A DNA stretch of 64,000 nucleotides from positions 62,001 to 126,000 of the forward strand of contig NZ_JAJNOQ010000007.1 of assembly GCF_021044775.1 (NCBI RefSeq). Reading direction: 5' to 3'. The notes under the pieces are model-generated. The model saw nothing but the letters and a program-made list of their open reading frames with translations. It made no database searches and was not told the DNA's origin. Numbering within the stretch: the first letter of the stretch is position 1; each line of letters opens with the position of its first letter. Origin of the DNA: Paraeggerthella hominis. Lineage in GTDB: Bacteria > Actinomycetota > Coriobacteriia > Coriobacteriales > Eggerthellaceae. Of this stretch, positions 35,534 to 44,458 are shown one piece after another. The translations under genes and the position numbers were made by a program.

Positions 35534-36484
35534 ATGAACGTCGAGTATCCGTGCACCGTAGCCGTCGTCGATGTCGGCGGCACGAAAATGGCAGGGGCGC
35601 TTGCACATTACAGCTCCCCTGCCGCCGAACCCGTCATCGAAGGACGCCGTAGCGTGCCAACGAACGCGGCCCGCGGAGGCGTCGCGGTGCTCGACACGCT
35701 CTGCGACCTGGTCGGCGATGTGCTGGCCAGCGCCGCAGGGCCCATTGCGGGCATTGGCGTGGGCACGGCCGGATGCGTGGATGCGCACACCGGATCCATC
35801 GCTTACGCCAACGAGCTTATGCCCGGCTGGACCGGACAGCCCGTCGCCGATCGCCTTGCGCACGCTCACGGTCTTCCCACGGCGGTCCTCAACGATGTGA
35901 AAGCGCACGCCTTGGGCGAAGCGCGTTGGGGGGCGGCCCGGGGAGCCCAAACCTGCTTGGTGGTTGCCGCAGGAACCGGCTTGGGCGGCGGCATCGTCGC
36001 TCATGGGCGCGTGCTGCTGGGCGCCCACGGATTCGCCGGCGAGCTGGGACGCACCCCCTGTCCCGACGCTTCGGGCGAGCCGCGTACCTGCGGAAACGCC
36101 AGCGATTTGGAATCGATTGCCGCTGGCAGCGGCATCGAGCGCCGCTATGCGGCTGCGGGAGGAGACCCCGTGACCGGCGGCGAGATCGCACAGCGCGCCT
36201 TGCAGGGAGAAGAGCTTGCCCGCCGCATCATCGAAGAAGCGGGTTCGGCCCTGGGAGAAGCTATCGCCACCTGGACGGACCTGCTCGACCCCGAACTGGT
36301 GGTGCTTTCGGGGTCGGTCTGCAACGCCGGGCCCGCGTGGCGCGCCGCCGTGCAAGCGGCGTTCGAGCGACAGGCCCCCGCCGTGATGCATGCCTTGCCC
36401 ATCGTTGACGCAACGCTCAAAGACAACGCGCCCCTTATCGGGGCAGCCGAGTACCTGCTGGACACCTTGAAAGGACGTTTGTGA
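35534..36484 (+). CDS. ROK-family kinase, probable N-acetylmannosamine kinase
   Basis: A 316-residue sugar kinase: phosphate-1 loop AVVDVGGTKMAGAL, catalytic aspartate in LNDVKAHALGEARWG, and phosphate-2 GTGLGGGIV. The usual ROK zinc site is degraded: the histidine of GExGH is replaced by arginine (AGELGRTPC) and the C-x-CG-xx-GC motif reads TCGNASDLE, keeping one cysteine. It starts 8 bases after nanA, and its stop overlaps the GTG start of nanE by four bases. Predicted to phosphorylate N-acetylmannosamine; glucose or other hexosamines are alternatives. Confidence 0.85.
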   Translation: MNVEYPCTVAVVDVGGTKMAGALAHYSSPAAEPVIEGRRSVPTNAARGGVAVLDTLCDLVGDVLASAAGPIAGIGVGTAGCVDAHTGSIAYANELMPGWTGQPVADRLAHAHGLPTAVLNDVKAHALGEARWGAARGAQTCLVVAAGTGLGGGIVAHGRVLLGAHGFAGELGRTPCPDASGEPRTCGNASDLESIAAGSGIERRYAAAGGDPVTGGEIAQRALQGEELARRIIEEAGSALGEAIATWTDLLDPELVVLSGSVCNAGPAWRAAVQAAFERQAPAVMHALPIVDATLKDNAPLIGAAEYLLDTLKGRL

Positions 36485-37155
36485 TCAATCCGCTTATCGA
36501 ATCGCTTCGCGGCAAGCTCATCGTAAGCTGCCAGGCATATATGGGCGAGCCTATGCGCCACCCCGAAACCATGGCCCAGATCGCGCGCGCCGCCGAACTG
36601 GGCGGTGCGGCCGCTATCCGCTGCCAGGGCCTGTCCGACATCGCGGCTATCAAGGGACGAGTCGAGATCCCCGTGATCGGCCTGTGGAAAGAGGGACACG
36701 AAGGCGTCTACATCACGCCCACGTTGCGCCATGCGCGCGCCTGCATAAGCGCCGGATCCGACGTGGTTGCCCTTGACGCAACCGATCGACCGCGCCCCGA
36801 CGGCCGCACGTTCAAGGAAACCGTCGAAGCCCTGCGCGGGGAAACGCTGGTCATGGCCGACTGCTCCTGCATGGCAGACGTCCATCGCGCGCTCGAAGCG
36901 AGCTGCGACATCGTATCCACCACGCTTGCCGGATACGTGCCGGGAGGCCTCGCGAAAACCGACGGCCCCGATCTGGACTTCCTGAAGGAAGCCGTTGCCG
37001 CGGCAGGCGACGTGCCGGTGTTCTGCGAAGGCCGCATCCACACCACCGACGACGCGAAGGCAGCCATGGACGCCGGAGCGTTCGCCATCGTCGTCGGGAC
37101 CGCTATCACGCACCCGACAAGCATCACCACCTGGTTCGCGAACGCAATCGCGTAA
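36481..37155 (+). CDS. nanE: N-acetylmannosamine-6-phosphate 2-epimerase
   Basis: A 224-residue NanE. Family motifs are strong: VSCQAYMGEPMRHPE, AIRCQGLSDIAAIKG, PVIGLWKEGHEGVYITPT, ALDATDRPRP, IVSTTLAGYVPG and FAIVVGTAITHP. It converts ManNAc-6-phosphate to GlcNAc-6-phosphate, the substrate of NagA, encoded 6 kb away. It begins with GTG overlapping the kinase stop, so it is translationally coupled. This is the most specific marker of sialic acid catabolism in the window. Confidence 0.96.
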   Translation: MINPLIESLRGKLIVSCQAYMGEPMRHPETMAQIARAAELGGAAAIRCQGLSDIAAIKGRVEIPVIGLWKEGHEGVYITPTLRHARACISAGSDVVALDATDRPRPDGRTFKETVEALRGETLVMADCSCMADVHRALEASCDIVSTTLAGYVPGGLAKTDGPDLDFLKEAVAAAGDVPVFCEGRIHTTDDAKAAMDAGAFAIVVGTAITHPTSITTWFANAIA

Positions 37156-37163
37156 ACCGCTTA

Positions 37164-37206
37164 ACGAAATGGGGAGCACGGCAACGGCCCTGCTCCCCAT
37201 TTCGTT
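37164..37206 (+). terminator. Terminator of the nan operon
   Basis: A perfect 15-bp stem, ACGAAATGGGGAGCA/TGCTCCCCATTTCGT, followed by TT. It also works in reverse for the convergent ABC ATPase gene. Confidence 0.88.
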
Positions 37207-37241
37207 TCACTCCCCCTTCACCGCTTTCTTCCCGTTTCGTT

Positions 37242-37856
37242 TCACCCTCGCCTTCGCAAGGCTCCGGAAGACATGGTCCATACGTAAGGGGATTCGAAGT
37301 ACGCCTGATCAGCCGGATCATGCGTCACCCAAAGCACGGTCTTTGCTTCGAGCAAAGGTGCGAGAACTTCCATAACGCGGCGCTTCGTTTCGCCGTCAAG
37401 GCCCTTAAGGGGCTCGTCGAACACGATAACGCTGCTTGGCGCCATGACGGCTCGCAGCAAAGCGACCCGTCTTTTCATGCCGCCCGAAAGCGCGTGCACC
37501 GGACGTCCAGCCAATCCGGCCAAGCCCACCTTGTCCAGCAAACGTTCCATATCGAAACGCAGCACCTCCCGCGCCTGCGGATCAAGCCGTCCGTGCGGCA
37601 AGCGTATGTTCGCGGAAATGCTGAGGTTTTCACAGAGCCTGTCCTCTTGGAACACGGCAACGCATCGAGCATCGTCCGCCTTCTCGACAAGCCCTTGATC
37701 AGGTTGCTCAAGCCCAAGCACTAACCTGAGAAAGGTGGTTTTCCCGCACCCCGACGGCCCTAGAATACAGTGAACCGCACCGTCTTGAAGATCCGCCGAG
37801 AATCCTTGCATGACAACGGTGTTCCCATAGGACTTCGTCACGTCGACAAACCTCAT
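37242..37856 (-). CDS. ABC importer ATPase (taurine/nitrate type)
   Basis: A 204-residue ATPase: Walker A GPSGCGKTTF near residue 32, Q-loop AVFQEDRLCENLSI, signature LSGGMKRRVALLRAV, Walker B VIVFDEPLKGLD. It is a compact member of the SsuB/TauB/NrtD group. Its start overlaps the permease stop by four bases. With the permease and lipoprotein it forms one importer unit, ending in a shared terminator. Confidence 0.9.
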   Translation of the reverse strand: MRFVDVTKSYGNTVVMQGFSADLQDGAVHCILGPSGCGKTTFLRLVLGLEQPDQGLVEKADDARCVAVFQEDRLCENLSISANIRLPHGRLDPQAREVLRFDMERLLDKVGLAGLAGRPVHALSGGMKRRVALLRAVMAPSSVIVFDEPLKGLDGETKRRVMEVLAPLLEAKTVLWVTHDPADQAYFESPYVWTMSSGALRRRG

Positions 37857-38605
37857 CGCATCTCCTCCACCTTCGCCACGGCCTGTGCAAGCAGCTTCGC
37901 GAACGACCGCTCGAACACCAGGCTGATGAGAACGATGACAACCGTCCATGCGAACAGATCAGGGGTGTTCAGGTAGACTTTCGCATCGTAAAGACGCTCG
38001 CCGATGGAGAAACTGGGAAGCCCGATGACCTCTGCGGCAATACCCGCCTTCCAGCACATGCCAAGAGCAAGCGAGCTTGCTGCCTGAAAGTACGGCAGCA
38101 CTTGAGAGCAGTACAGGTAGCGCAACCGTGCAAGAGGGCTTAGGTCAAACACCTGGGCCATTTCCAAAAGCTGCGGATCAACCTGCCGGATACCCTCCAG
38201 AACATTAGCGTACACCAGGGGAAACACCATCAGAAACGAGATGACGATCGACAGGTTGGCAGATGACACCCAAATGAGCACCAGGATAACGAACGAAGCC
38301 ACAGGCACGGCCTTGACGGCCTGCACAAGCGGCGCCAGCAAGCGACGCACCCACTGAAAGCGGGAGGACAGCGCCGCCAGCAAGGTGCCCAGCACCATAG
38401 CCAGCAAAAACCCTACGGCAATACGAGAAAGGGATACGGCTATCGAGCCCCAGAAATCCACGGTCTGCACCAGCTCCGCCAAGCGCATGGCAACAGCCAC
38501 AGGAGACACCAACAGCACCTCCTGGGCTATCGCCATGCTGGCAACTTGCCACACGATCAGCCAAAACGCCACCGGGAATACGATACCGAGCGCTTTGCCC
38601 GTCAC
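37853..38605 (-). CDS. ABC importer permease (SsuC/TauC-like)
   Basis: A 250-residue permease with six predicted membrane segments and the EAA-type loop in MAQVFDLSPLARLRYLYCSQV. It has a BPD_transp_1 pattern (SRIAVGFLLAMVLGTLLAAL). It lies 9 bases after the lipoprotein stop and overlaps the ATPase gene. The substrate is unknown. Confidence 0.9.
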   Translation of the reverse strand: MTGKALGIVFPVAFWLIVWQVASMAIAQEVLLVSPVAVAMRLAELVQTVDFWGSIAVSLSRIAVGFLLAMVLGTLLAALSSRFQWVRRLLAPLVQAVKAVPVASFVILVLIWVSSANLSIVISFLMVFPLVYANVLEGIRQVDPQLLEMAQVFDLSPLARLRYLYCSQVLPYFQAASSLALGMCWKAGIAAEVIGLPSFSIGERLYDAKVYLNTPDLFAWTVVIVLISLVFERSFAKLLAQAVAKVEEMR

Positions 38606-38614
38606 GTAAGCCCC

Positions 38615-39655
38615 TTACGCCCCGTAGTAAAAGTCGTCAGCGGGAAGCGAGCCGCCAACCGACTGGGGATTTTGCTGGGACAGCACGTTCAGGTAGCCAG
38701 ACAGCTTGTCCTTCATGTCGGAGCCGCTCAAAAACACGATGTTGCACCCCGGCAAAGCCTTCTTCGCAACGCCCTCGGGAACGATGTCGTACGATCCCAC
38801 CAAAGCGGCGGCCTGGTCGACGTTGGCGTTGACGAAATCAACCGACTCGCGGTAATGCTCCATGAACGCCTGCACCGCCTGGGGGTTCTCCTCGATGAAC
38901 GACGCATGCGCAACCGCTACGCCGGTCACCAGCGCGCTCGGGGCACTTGCATCTTTTTGCAGCGCGTCCCATTCCTTGGTCAGGTCAAGCGCAACGCGAA
39001 TGTCGGCGTTCTTCGCCTGAGCTGCCGCCACAAAGGGCTGGGGAAGCATGGCGATAGCATCGGGGTTCTGAGCCATAGCTGCGATGCATTCGGCATGCTC
39101 GCTCTTCCATTCTATGGTCACATCTTGACCAGGCACAAGCCCATTGCTTTCCAGGATATAGGAAAGAGCGTACTCCGGCGTTGCGCCCTTGCCCGCGGCG
39201 TAAATGGTCTTGCCCTTCAGATCGGCTGCGGTCTGCACGGAGTTTCCGGTTTCGCAGATGTACAGGATGCCCAGCGTATTGATGGCCAGAACTCGCACCT
39301 CGCCGTTGGTGTTGTTGTACAGAACCGATGCCAGGTTCGCGGGCACGGCTGCGATGTCGACCTCGCCCTTGGCTATCTTGGGAACTACCTCGTCAACCGA
39401 CGCAGCGATATCGAACGAATAGTTGTTGTCGGTCGCCTCGCTTTTGTCAACCTGGTCCATGAACTTCACCAAGCCCATAGCCGTGGGGCCCTTCAGCGCA
39501 ACCGCGCGCACGTCAACCGGAGCAGCCGCTTCCGCAGAAGCGCCTTCTTCGGTTCCCGCCGAGGGCGCGGAGGCGCCGCCCGAAGCGCAGCTTGCCAGCA
39601 TAAAGGCGCTCAGGGCCATAGCGGCGGCAAACGCCCAAACCTTCTTCAGTACCAT
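38615..39655 (-). CDS. NMT1/PhnD-like solute-binding lipoprotein
   Basis: A 346-residue extracytoplasmic receptor. Signal peptide with lipobox LASC (cysteine about residue 23), an Ala/Gly/Glu-rich linker, then a type-2 periplasmic-binding fold: VALKGPTAMGLVKFM near residue 54, VDIAAVPANLASVLYNNTNG, and DLKGKTIYAAGKGATPEYAL. Proteins of this class bind sulfonates, nitrate, pyrimidine precursors or oxyanions. The start follows GAAAGAGG. It lies directly downstream of the Crp/Fnr regulator gene by about 93 bases. Confidence 0.9.
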   Translation of the reverse strand: MVLKKVWAFAAAMALSAFMLASCASGGASAPSAGTEEGASAEAAAPVDVRAVALKGPTAMGLVKFMDQVDKSEATDNNYSFDIAASVDEVVPKIAKGEVDIAAVPANLASVLYNNTNGEVRVLAINTLGILYICETGNSVQTAADLKGKTIYAAGKGATPEYALSYILESNGLVPGQDVTIEWKSEHAECIAAMAQNPDAIAMLPQPFVAAAQAKNADIRVALDLTKEWDALQKDASAPSALVTGVAVAHASFIEENPQAVQAFMEHYRESVDFVNANVDQAAALVGSYDIVPEGVAKKALPGCNIVFLSGSDMKDKLSGYLNVLSQQNPQSVGGSLPADDFYYGA

Positions 39656-39748
39656 GAAAACCTCTTTCTCTTGTTTTTCCGATTCGAAAGCGCCTATGGA
39701 ATCACCTGAACGACCGCGCGCCAAGGGAAGTTCGCGCATGGCTGCACC

Positions 39749-40369
39749 TCACGTTCGCACGTACAGATCGTTTCCGCGGGAAACCACGCTTCCCTCGCGT
39801 TTCAGGTGAGCGATTTCGCGAAAGAGCGTCGCTCTGCTTATTCCCAGGTAACGAGCCATTTCTTCGCGAGTTCCCTCAAACATGACCAGTCCGTCGCATG
39901 TCGCGCGATCGCGCAGATAACTCAGCAGCTTCATGCGCGACGTCTGCATGGTCAGCTCTTCGATGCGGCGCAAAAGGAACTGAATCTTGCTGTTGCAGAG
40001 CACCAGGTAGCGTGACATCAGCTCGCCGTCGTTGTTCATCAACTCGATCAAGTACTCTTTGGGAATGAACAGCACGTCCGAGCCTTTGCGGCTGCGCAGC
40101 ACCGTCGTCAAGTCGTTAGGGGCAAACAGATTGCATATTCCGAACATCTCCCCTTCGTACAGGGAAGACAGTCTGATTTCGCACCCGTCGAACGCAACGC
40201 TGTACACGTCGATCACTCCTCGCAGGACCAATCCGACGCAGGAAACGTCGCCCGCTCGATCAACCACCATCTGGCCGGTGCGCAACCGTTTCGCACGCAC
40301 GCGCTGCGGGTCGATTCGAACATCGCGCAACAGCTCGGAGTGCTCCAGCGCTTTCGCAATGTCAGCCAC
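39749..40369 (-). CDS. Crp/Fnr-family transcriptional regulator
   Basis: A 206-residue regulator with an N-terminal cyclic-nucleotide-type beta-barrel (GQMVVDRAGDVSCVGLVLRG, YEGEMFGICNLFAPND) and a C-terminal winged helix (EGTREEMARYLGISRATLFRE). The four N-terminal cysteines of Fnr are absent. I choose the GTG start because AAGGAGGTGA lies 10-11 bases before it; a longer frame to 40408 would swallow that site. It is probably cotranscribed with the importer and divergent from the GTPase trio, so likely controls both. Confidence 0.85.
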   Translation of the reverse strand: MADIAKALEHSELLRDVRIDPQRVRAKRLRTGQMVVDRAGDVSCVGLVLRGVIDVYSVAFDGCEIRLSSLYEGEMFGICNLFAPNDLTTVLRSRKGSDVLFIPKEYLIELMNNDGELMSRYLVLCNSKIQFLLRRIEELTMQTSRMKLLSYLRDRATCDGLVMFEGTREEMARYLGISRATLFREIAHLKREGSVVSRGNDLYVRT

Positions 40370-40565
40370 CGTATGACTCACCTCCTTCCGACGTTCAGCA
40401 AACGGCACCTACCAAGGCTCATTACACCACAAAATAGTTAACTTTGGAAAACTTTTTTAGCGAAAGCGTCTCACTTGATACTGACGATCTTGGAGGAAAC
40501 CGCCATCGTAGAGCGCAAGCGTTGCGCCTTAGACCGAAACCGAGCAATGAAAGACGGGAGGATGC

Positions 40566-41342
40566 ATGGACAAGGTAGTTCTGTTCAGCGGATCATCGGC
40601 AGTCGGAAAAACCGCCGTTCTTCGATGGGCGGCGCCCACGTTGGCGCAACGGGGCTGTCCGCCCGCCCTGTGCAAGATCGATTGCATATCGGATGAAGAC
40701 CGTCACGTGTTCGCAGGACTCGGCTTGCCTGCTGTATCGGGAATCAGCGGCGATATATGCCCCGACCATTTTCTGGTCTCCAACCTTGCCGACCTCTGGG
40801 AGTGGTCGCGCAACCAAAACGCTTCATGCCTGCTCATAGAAACCGCCGGCCTTTGCCACCGCTGCTCCCCTGCCACTCGAAACATGTTGGCAGGATGCGT
40901 GGTGGACGGGACGGCCAGCTGCAAGGCGCCCGAGCATCTAGGGCCCATGCTTACGCAGGCGGACTTCGTCGTGGTGTCGAAAACCGACATGGTGTCCCAG
41001 GCAGAGCGGGAGATCGTCTGCGCGAACATCGCACGTATCAATCCGCATGCCGCCGTGTTCGCCATCGACGGGCTTGCCGGCTACGGAGTCGACGAATTGT
41101 GCGACTGGATCATGGAGCAAGCACCTCCGCCCACGCTTGAGGGAGACACGCTGCGCCACACGATGCCGTCCGGAGTTTGCTCGTATTGCGTGGGAGAACG
41201 CCGGGTAGGATCGGCGTTTCAACAGGGCGTCGTGGGTAAAATGACCTTCGAAGACCAACCGGCGGCACCGGGCAAAAGCACGTCATGCCAAAGAGCGCCG
41301 CTGGCCGCTTACCAGGAAGGCGGCAGTCCATGCATGAGATAA
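40566..41342 (+). CDS. HypB/UreG/CobW-like GTPase with two CxxC motifs
   Basis: A 258-residue P-loop protein of the SIMIBI class. P-loop GSSAVGKTAV at residues 8-17, a switch-like ETAGLCHRCSP with C97-x2-C100 where HypB proteins carry a metal-binding cysteine, the G4 motif SKTDMV, and GYGVDELCDWI like the HypB end. A second pair C205-x2-C208 (CSYC) lies in the tail. Both pairs look able to bind a metal or iron-sulfur cluster. Its stop overlaps the next gene by 13 bases. No named family fits; metallochaperone or maturation role is inference. Confidence 0.75.
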   Translation: MDKVVLFSGSSAVGKTAVLRWAAPTLAQRGCPPALCKIDCISDEDRHVFAGLGLPAVSGISGDICPDHFLVSNLADLWEWSRNQNASCLLIETAGLCHRCSPATRNMLAGCVVDGTASCKAPEHLGPMLTQADFVVVSKTDMVSQAEREIVCANIARINPHAAVFAIDGLAGYGVDELCDWIMEQAPPPTLEGDTLRHTMPSGVCSYCVGERRVGSAFQQGVVGKMTFEDQPAAPGKSTSCQRAPLAAYQEGGSPCMR

Positions 41343-42073
41343 CCGTACTTCCCGGAACCGACAAGCACGAAAAGCCCGAACGGTTCGACCGCATCGAATT
41401 GCACACAGGCGGACTGTACGCCATCGTCGGCAACACCGGATCGGGCAAAACCCGCTTCATCAAGGACATCGAACAGCTTGTCCAAGGAGACTCCCCCACC
41501 AAGCGAAGCGTCCTCGTAGACGGCGACGCCCCTCGAAAAGAGCAACGTCGCTCCTACTCCGGATCGCTCATTGCGCATCTGAGCCAAAACATGCGCTTCG
41601 TCTTGGACGTTTCCGTTGACCAGTTCATCGAGCTGCATCGCGCCTGTCGCGCCTCAAGCGCAAGCGCGCCCGAAGTGCTCGAGCTGGCAAACCGCATTAC
41701 GCCCGAGCGCATCGACGCCGCCTGCAACCTCAACCTGCTATCAGGCGGACAAACCAGAGCGCTCATGATTGCCGACATCGCGCTTGTTTGCAACAGCCCC
41801 GTCGTCCTGGTCGACGAGATAGAGAATGCAGGAATCGACAAGGAGGCGGCGTTCGAAGCCCTCCTTGATGCGCGCAAGCTCGTGCTGGTGGTCACGCATG
41901 ACCCGCATACGGCGCTTCTGGCCGATACACGCATCGTCATGGCGGGTGGAGCCGTCTCTTGCGTCCGCACCCGCACAACTGCCGAAGAGCAGCTGGAGGC
42001 CCGCCTTCATCAAGCCTACCGTCAAACCAAGGCGCTCCAAAGCGCCCTGAGAACAGGAGAAGCACTCGCATGA
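41330..42073 (+). CDS. Soluble ABC-type ATPase
   Basis: A 247-residue ABC ATPase with no permease in the operon. Walker A GNTGSGKTRF at about residue 38, Q-loop HLSQNMRFVLDVS, signature LLSGGQTRALMIADIAL, Walker B VVLVDEIENAGID and H-loop VVTHDPHTA. The D-loop GID and missing SALD differ from importers, closer to soluble ABC ATPases. The start is set by GGAAGG 9 bases upstream; it lies inside the upstream gene. It overlaps the following gene by four bases, so the trio is translationally coupled. Confidence 0.8.
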   Translation: MHEITVLPGTDKHEKPERFDRIELHTGGLYAIVGNTGSGKTRFIKDIEQLVQGDSPTKRSVLVDGDAPRKEQRRSYSGSLIAHLSQNMRFVLDVSVDQFIELHRACRASSASAPEVLELANRITPERIDAACNLNLLSGGQTRALMIADIALVCNSPVVLVDEIENAGIDKEAAFEALLDARKLVLVVTHDPHTALLADTRIVMAGGAVSCVRTRTTAEEQLEARLHQAYRQTKALQSALRTGEALA

Positions 42074-43026
42074 ACGAATCGAACGAACGCTCCAGCAAAG
42101 AGCCCGTAACCGTTACGCTGTACTGGAACCACATCTGCATTCTGCACAACTTCGAGAAAGCCTACCTTGCGAACCTGCAAGAACGCCTGCGAAGCGAAGG
42201 TATACATCTGGTCGTGCGTTTTTTCGGACTTGGATACGACGAGCACATGGCCGCCTACCTCGCACGCGACGGAGCGCAGATGCCCGACCTTATCGTGTCG
42301 GCCGATCTGGAGGTGTTCGAGTGCGCGAAGGTGTTCGATGCGCTGGGGCCTCTGCACGACTGCGCAACCTGGCTCCCGCTCAAAAGCACCGCCGTCGTGC
42401 AGGCTGTAAAGCGCACCGACCAGCTGCTTCCCGTAGTTGCCATTCCGCTTGTGCTGTACGGCGGATCGCCCATCCCGAACGATCCTCTGCCCACCCTGGT
42501 TCGCAACGCGCGCGTAGCGTTCGGGGGAATCGACAACTCGGCTGGAAAGATCCTGGTGAAATCCGTATGGGAGCGCTACGGCAAGGCCGTTGCGGAAGAG
42601 CTGCTGCAACGCTGCACCGTTACTGCGATGCCCATCAGAGCGTTCAAGGCCGCCCGCACCAAAGAAGCGGATTTCGCCTTGGTCCCCTCGCTGTACGCCT
42701 TGCGGGCTGACGGGACCGACTCGTTCTTCGAAGCGTCGCACGAGGGACCCGTATTGCTGCCATCGTACTTTTGCGCGCGCACGTCAGTCGAAGAGAGCGT
42801 TGCGCGCCGCGTATGCCGCGAGCTGCTATCCGAGGAACTGCTCGACTTCTACGCGGCCAACGGCGACCTTGTAGCATGTCCGCAGCAACCGCTCGAGCAC
42901 GCGTCGACTCAAGACGACGCGGATGCCTGCCTCACCGTCAGTCAATCGTTCATCGACGCGCTCGACTCCCGCACGTTCTACGAACTCTACCGCCAGCACA
43001 TTCCCTCGGCCGAGGTGATCGGCTAG
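42070..43026 (+). CDS. Cytosolic periplasmic-binding-protein-like protein
   Basis: A 318-residue protein with the type-2 binding-protein layout (TVTLYWNHICILHNFEKAYL, QMPDLIVSADLEVFE, PVVAIPLVLYGGSPI, VAFGGIDNSAGKILVKSVW, DFALVPSLYALRAD) but with no signal peptide, lipobox or membrane segment. It is therefore a cytoplasmic relative of solute-binding proteins. It overlaps the ATPase stop by ATGA. It might be a ligand carrier, an enzyme or a maturation scaffold acting with the GTPase and ATPase. I do not recognise a named family. Confidence 0.75.
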   Translation: MNESNERSSKEPVTVTLYWNHICILHNFEKAYLANLQERLRSEGIHLVVRFFGLGYDEHMAAYLARDGAQMPDLIVSADLEVFECAKVFDALGPLHDCATWLPLKSTAVVQAVKRTDQLLPVVAIPLVLYGGSPIPNDPLPTLVRNARVAFGGIDNSAGKILVKSVWERYGKAVAEELLQRCTVTAMPIRAFKAARTKEADFALVPSLYALRADGTDSFFEASHEGPVLLPSYFCARTSVEESVARRVCRELLSEELLDFYAANGDLVACPQQPLEHASTQDDADACLTVSQSFIDALDSRTFYELYRQHIPSAEVIG

Positions 43027-43185
43027 ATTTCTCGAGACCCGGTCGAGCTTGGCCAGACAGGAGGCGGCGGCAGGCGGGGCGAGGCGAGACCTGGAAACGG
43101 GCCGCCGCCCTCGCCTCGCACGCTCCGCCCCACCGCAGCAGCCTCATCGGCTGCCGTACGCCTCGCCAGCCCCGCCTTGGCCGCT

Positions 43186-44304
43186 CTACGAAAGCAGGCG
43201 ACCCCGCAGCACGACGTGACGAACATTGAGATCTTCGTCGAGCACAACGGCGTCGGCGATCTTTCCCGGCTGAATGCCGCCTCGCTCGTCATCGATGCCG
43301 ATAGCACGCGCCGGATTGACCGAAGCCGCCTTCACCGCGCTTGCCAACGATACGCCCATGTCCTTCACCGCCACGCGAACGCAGCTCATAAGATCGGTGT
43401 TCGATCCCGCAATCGTTCCGTCGGCAAGCGTAGCGCGGTTGCCGCGCACGGTAACGTCCTGCCCCCCCAGGGTGTACGTGCCGTCCGGCATGCCCGCGGC
43501 CATCATGGAGTCGCTGATCAGGATCATGCGATCGTCCCCGAACGCAGCAAACAACAAGCGCACCATAGCGGGATGGATATGCACGCCGTCGGCAATCAGC
43601 TCGGGCGTCACGTCCGGGCAGTCGAACGCCGCAGCGATGGGACCCGGTTCGCGATGATGCAGCGAGGGCATGGCGTTGCATAGGTGCGTCATGTGACGCG
43701 CGCCCGCCTCGATAGCCGCGCGCGCAACTTCGTAATCCGCTTTCGTGTGAGCGATCGACACGCGCACCGACGGAGCCGTTGCCTCGATGAACTCCAAAGC
43801 CCCGGGAACCTCGGGGGCTACGTCCACCAGCTTGATCAGACCGCCCGAACGATCCTGCAAGCGCCCGAACATAGCGACATCGGGTCCATGCAGGTACGCC
43901 GGATTCTGCGCGCCGATATTGCCCGGAGAGATGTACGGGCCCTCCATGTTGATGCCCACAAGTGCCGCCCCATCGGGCTTCGCCTCGTACGCGGCGGCGC
44001 AGTCCATCACGGGAGCCAGCACCTCTTCCGGGTACGTCATCGTGGCAGGACAGATGGCCGTCACGCCGCGCGAGGCCTCGTAGCGCGCCAGCACGTCGAA
44101 AGCCTCCTCGGTCCCTTCGCAGAAGTCGTGGCCCTTGCATCCGTGGAAATGCACGTCCACCAAACCGGGGATCACGTAGCAGCCCGTCGCATCGACAACC
44201 GAAGCATCGCCAGCGGCAGCGTCTGCGAATCGCTCGCCGACCACGGCAACCTCGCGTTCGACGAACCCAGCCCCGTCGAATACCTTTCCTCCCGTTATGA
44301 TCAT
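43186..44304 (-). CDS. nagA: N-acetylglucosamine-6-phosphate deacetylase
   Basis: A 372-residue amidohydrolase converting GlcNAc-6-phosphate to glucosamine-6-phosphate. Motifs are VDVHFHGCKGHDF, MEGPYISPGNIGAQNP with the metal-binding glutamate, SIAHTKADYE, MTHLCNAMPSLHHREPG and ISDSMMAAGMPDG with the catalytic aspartate. The start MIITGGKVFDG follows AAAGGATG. It lies downstream of nagB with a terminator between them, and completes the sialic acid route from nanE. Confidence 0.96.
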   Translation of the reverse strand: MIITGGKVFDGAGFVEREVAVVGERFADAAAGDASVVDATGCYVIPGLVDVHFHGCKGHDFCEGTEEAFDVLARYEASRGVTAICPATMTYPEEVLAPVMDCAAAYEAKPDGAALVGINMEGPYISPGNIGAQNPAYLHGPDVAMFGRLQDRSGGLIKLVDVAPEVPGALEFIEATAPSVRVSIAHTKADYEVARAAIEAGARHMTHLCNAMPSLHHREPGPIAAAFDCPDVTPELIADGVHIHPAMVRLLFAAFGDDRMILISDSMMAAGMPDGTYTLGGQDVTVRGNRATLADGTIAGSNTDLMSCVRVAVKDMGVSLASAVKAASVNPARAIGIDDERGGIQPGKIADAVVLDEDLNVRHVVLRGRLLS

Positions 44305-44345
44305 AGCTTCATCCTTTCCGTTTTCGCCCATTCTCGCACCCGCGG

Positions 44346-44384
44346 GGTAAAAGAAAAGGATCTCCACCAAGCAAGCAGAGATCC
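44346..44384 (-). terminator. Terminator between nagB and nagA
   Basis: 7-bp arms GGATCTC/GAGATCC with a 13-base loop, followed on the minus strand by TTTTCTTTTACC. It may partly uncouple nagA from nagB. Confidence 0.75.
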
Positions 44385-44458
44385 CGTTTCATGCACTGAG
44401 CAAGCCGCCGCAAGCCCTTCGCGCAAAAGCGCGAGCGCCCCGCAGCCCGAAGTCCAAC

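Noticed and set aside
37242..39655. Calling the small importer a sulfonate (ssu) or taurine (tau) transporter.
   Set aside because: The family is right but no sulfonate-processing gene is adjacent; the neighbours point elsewhere.
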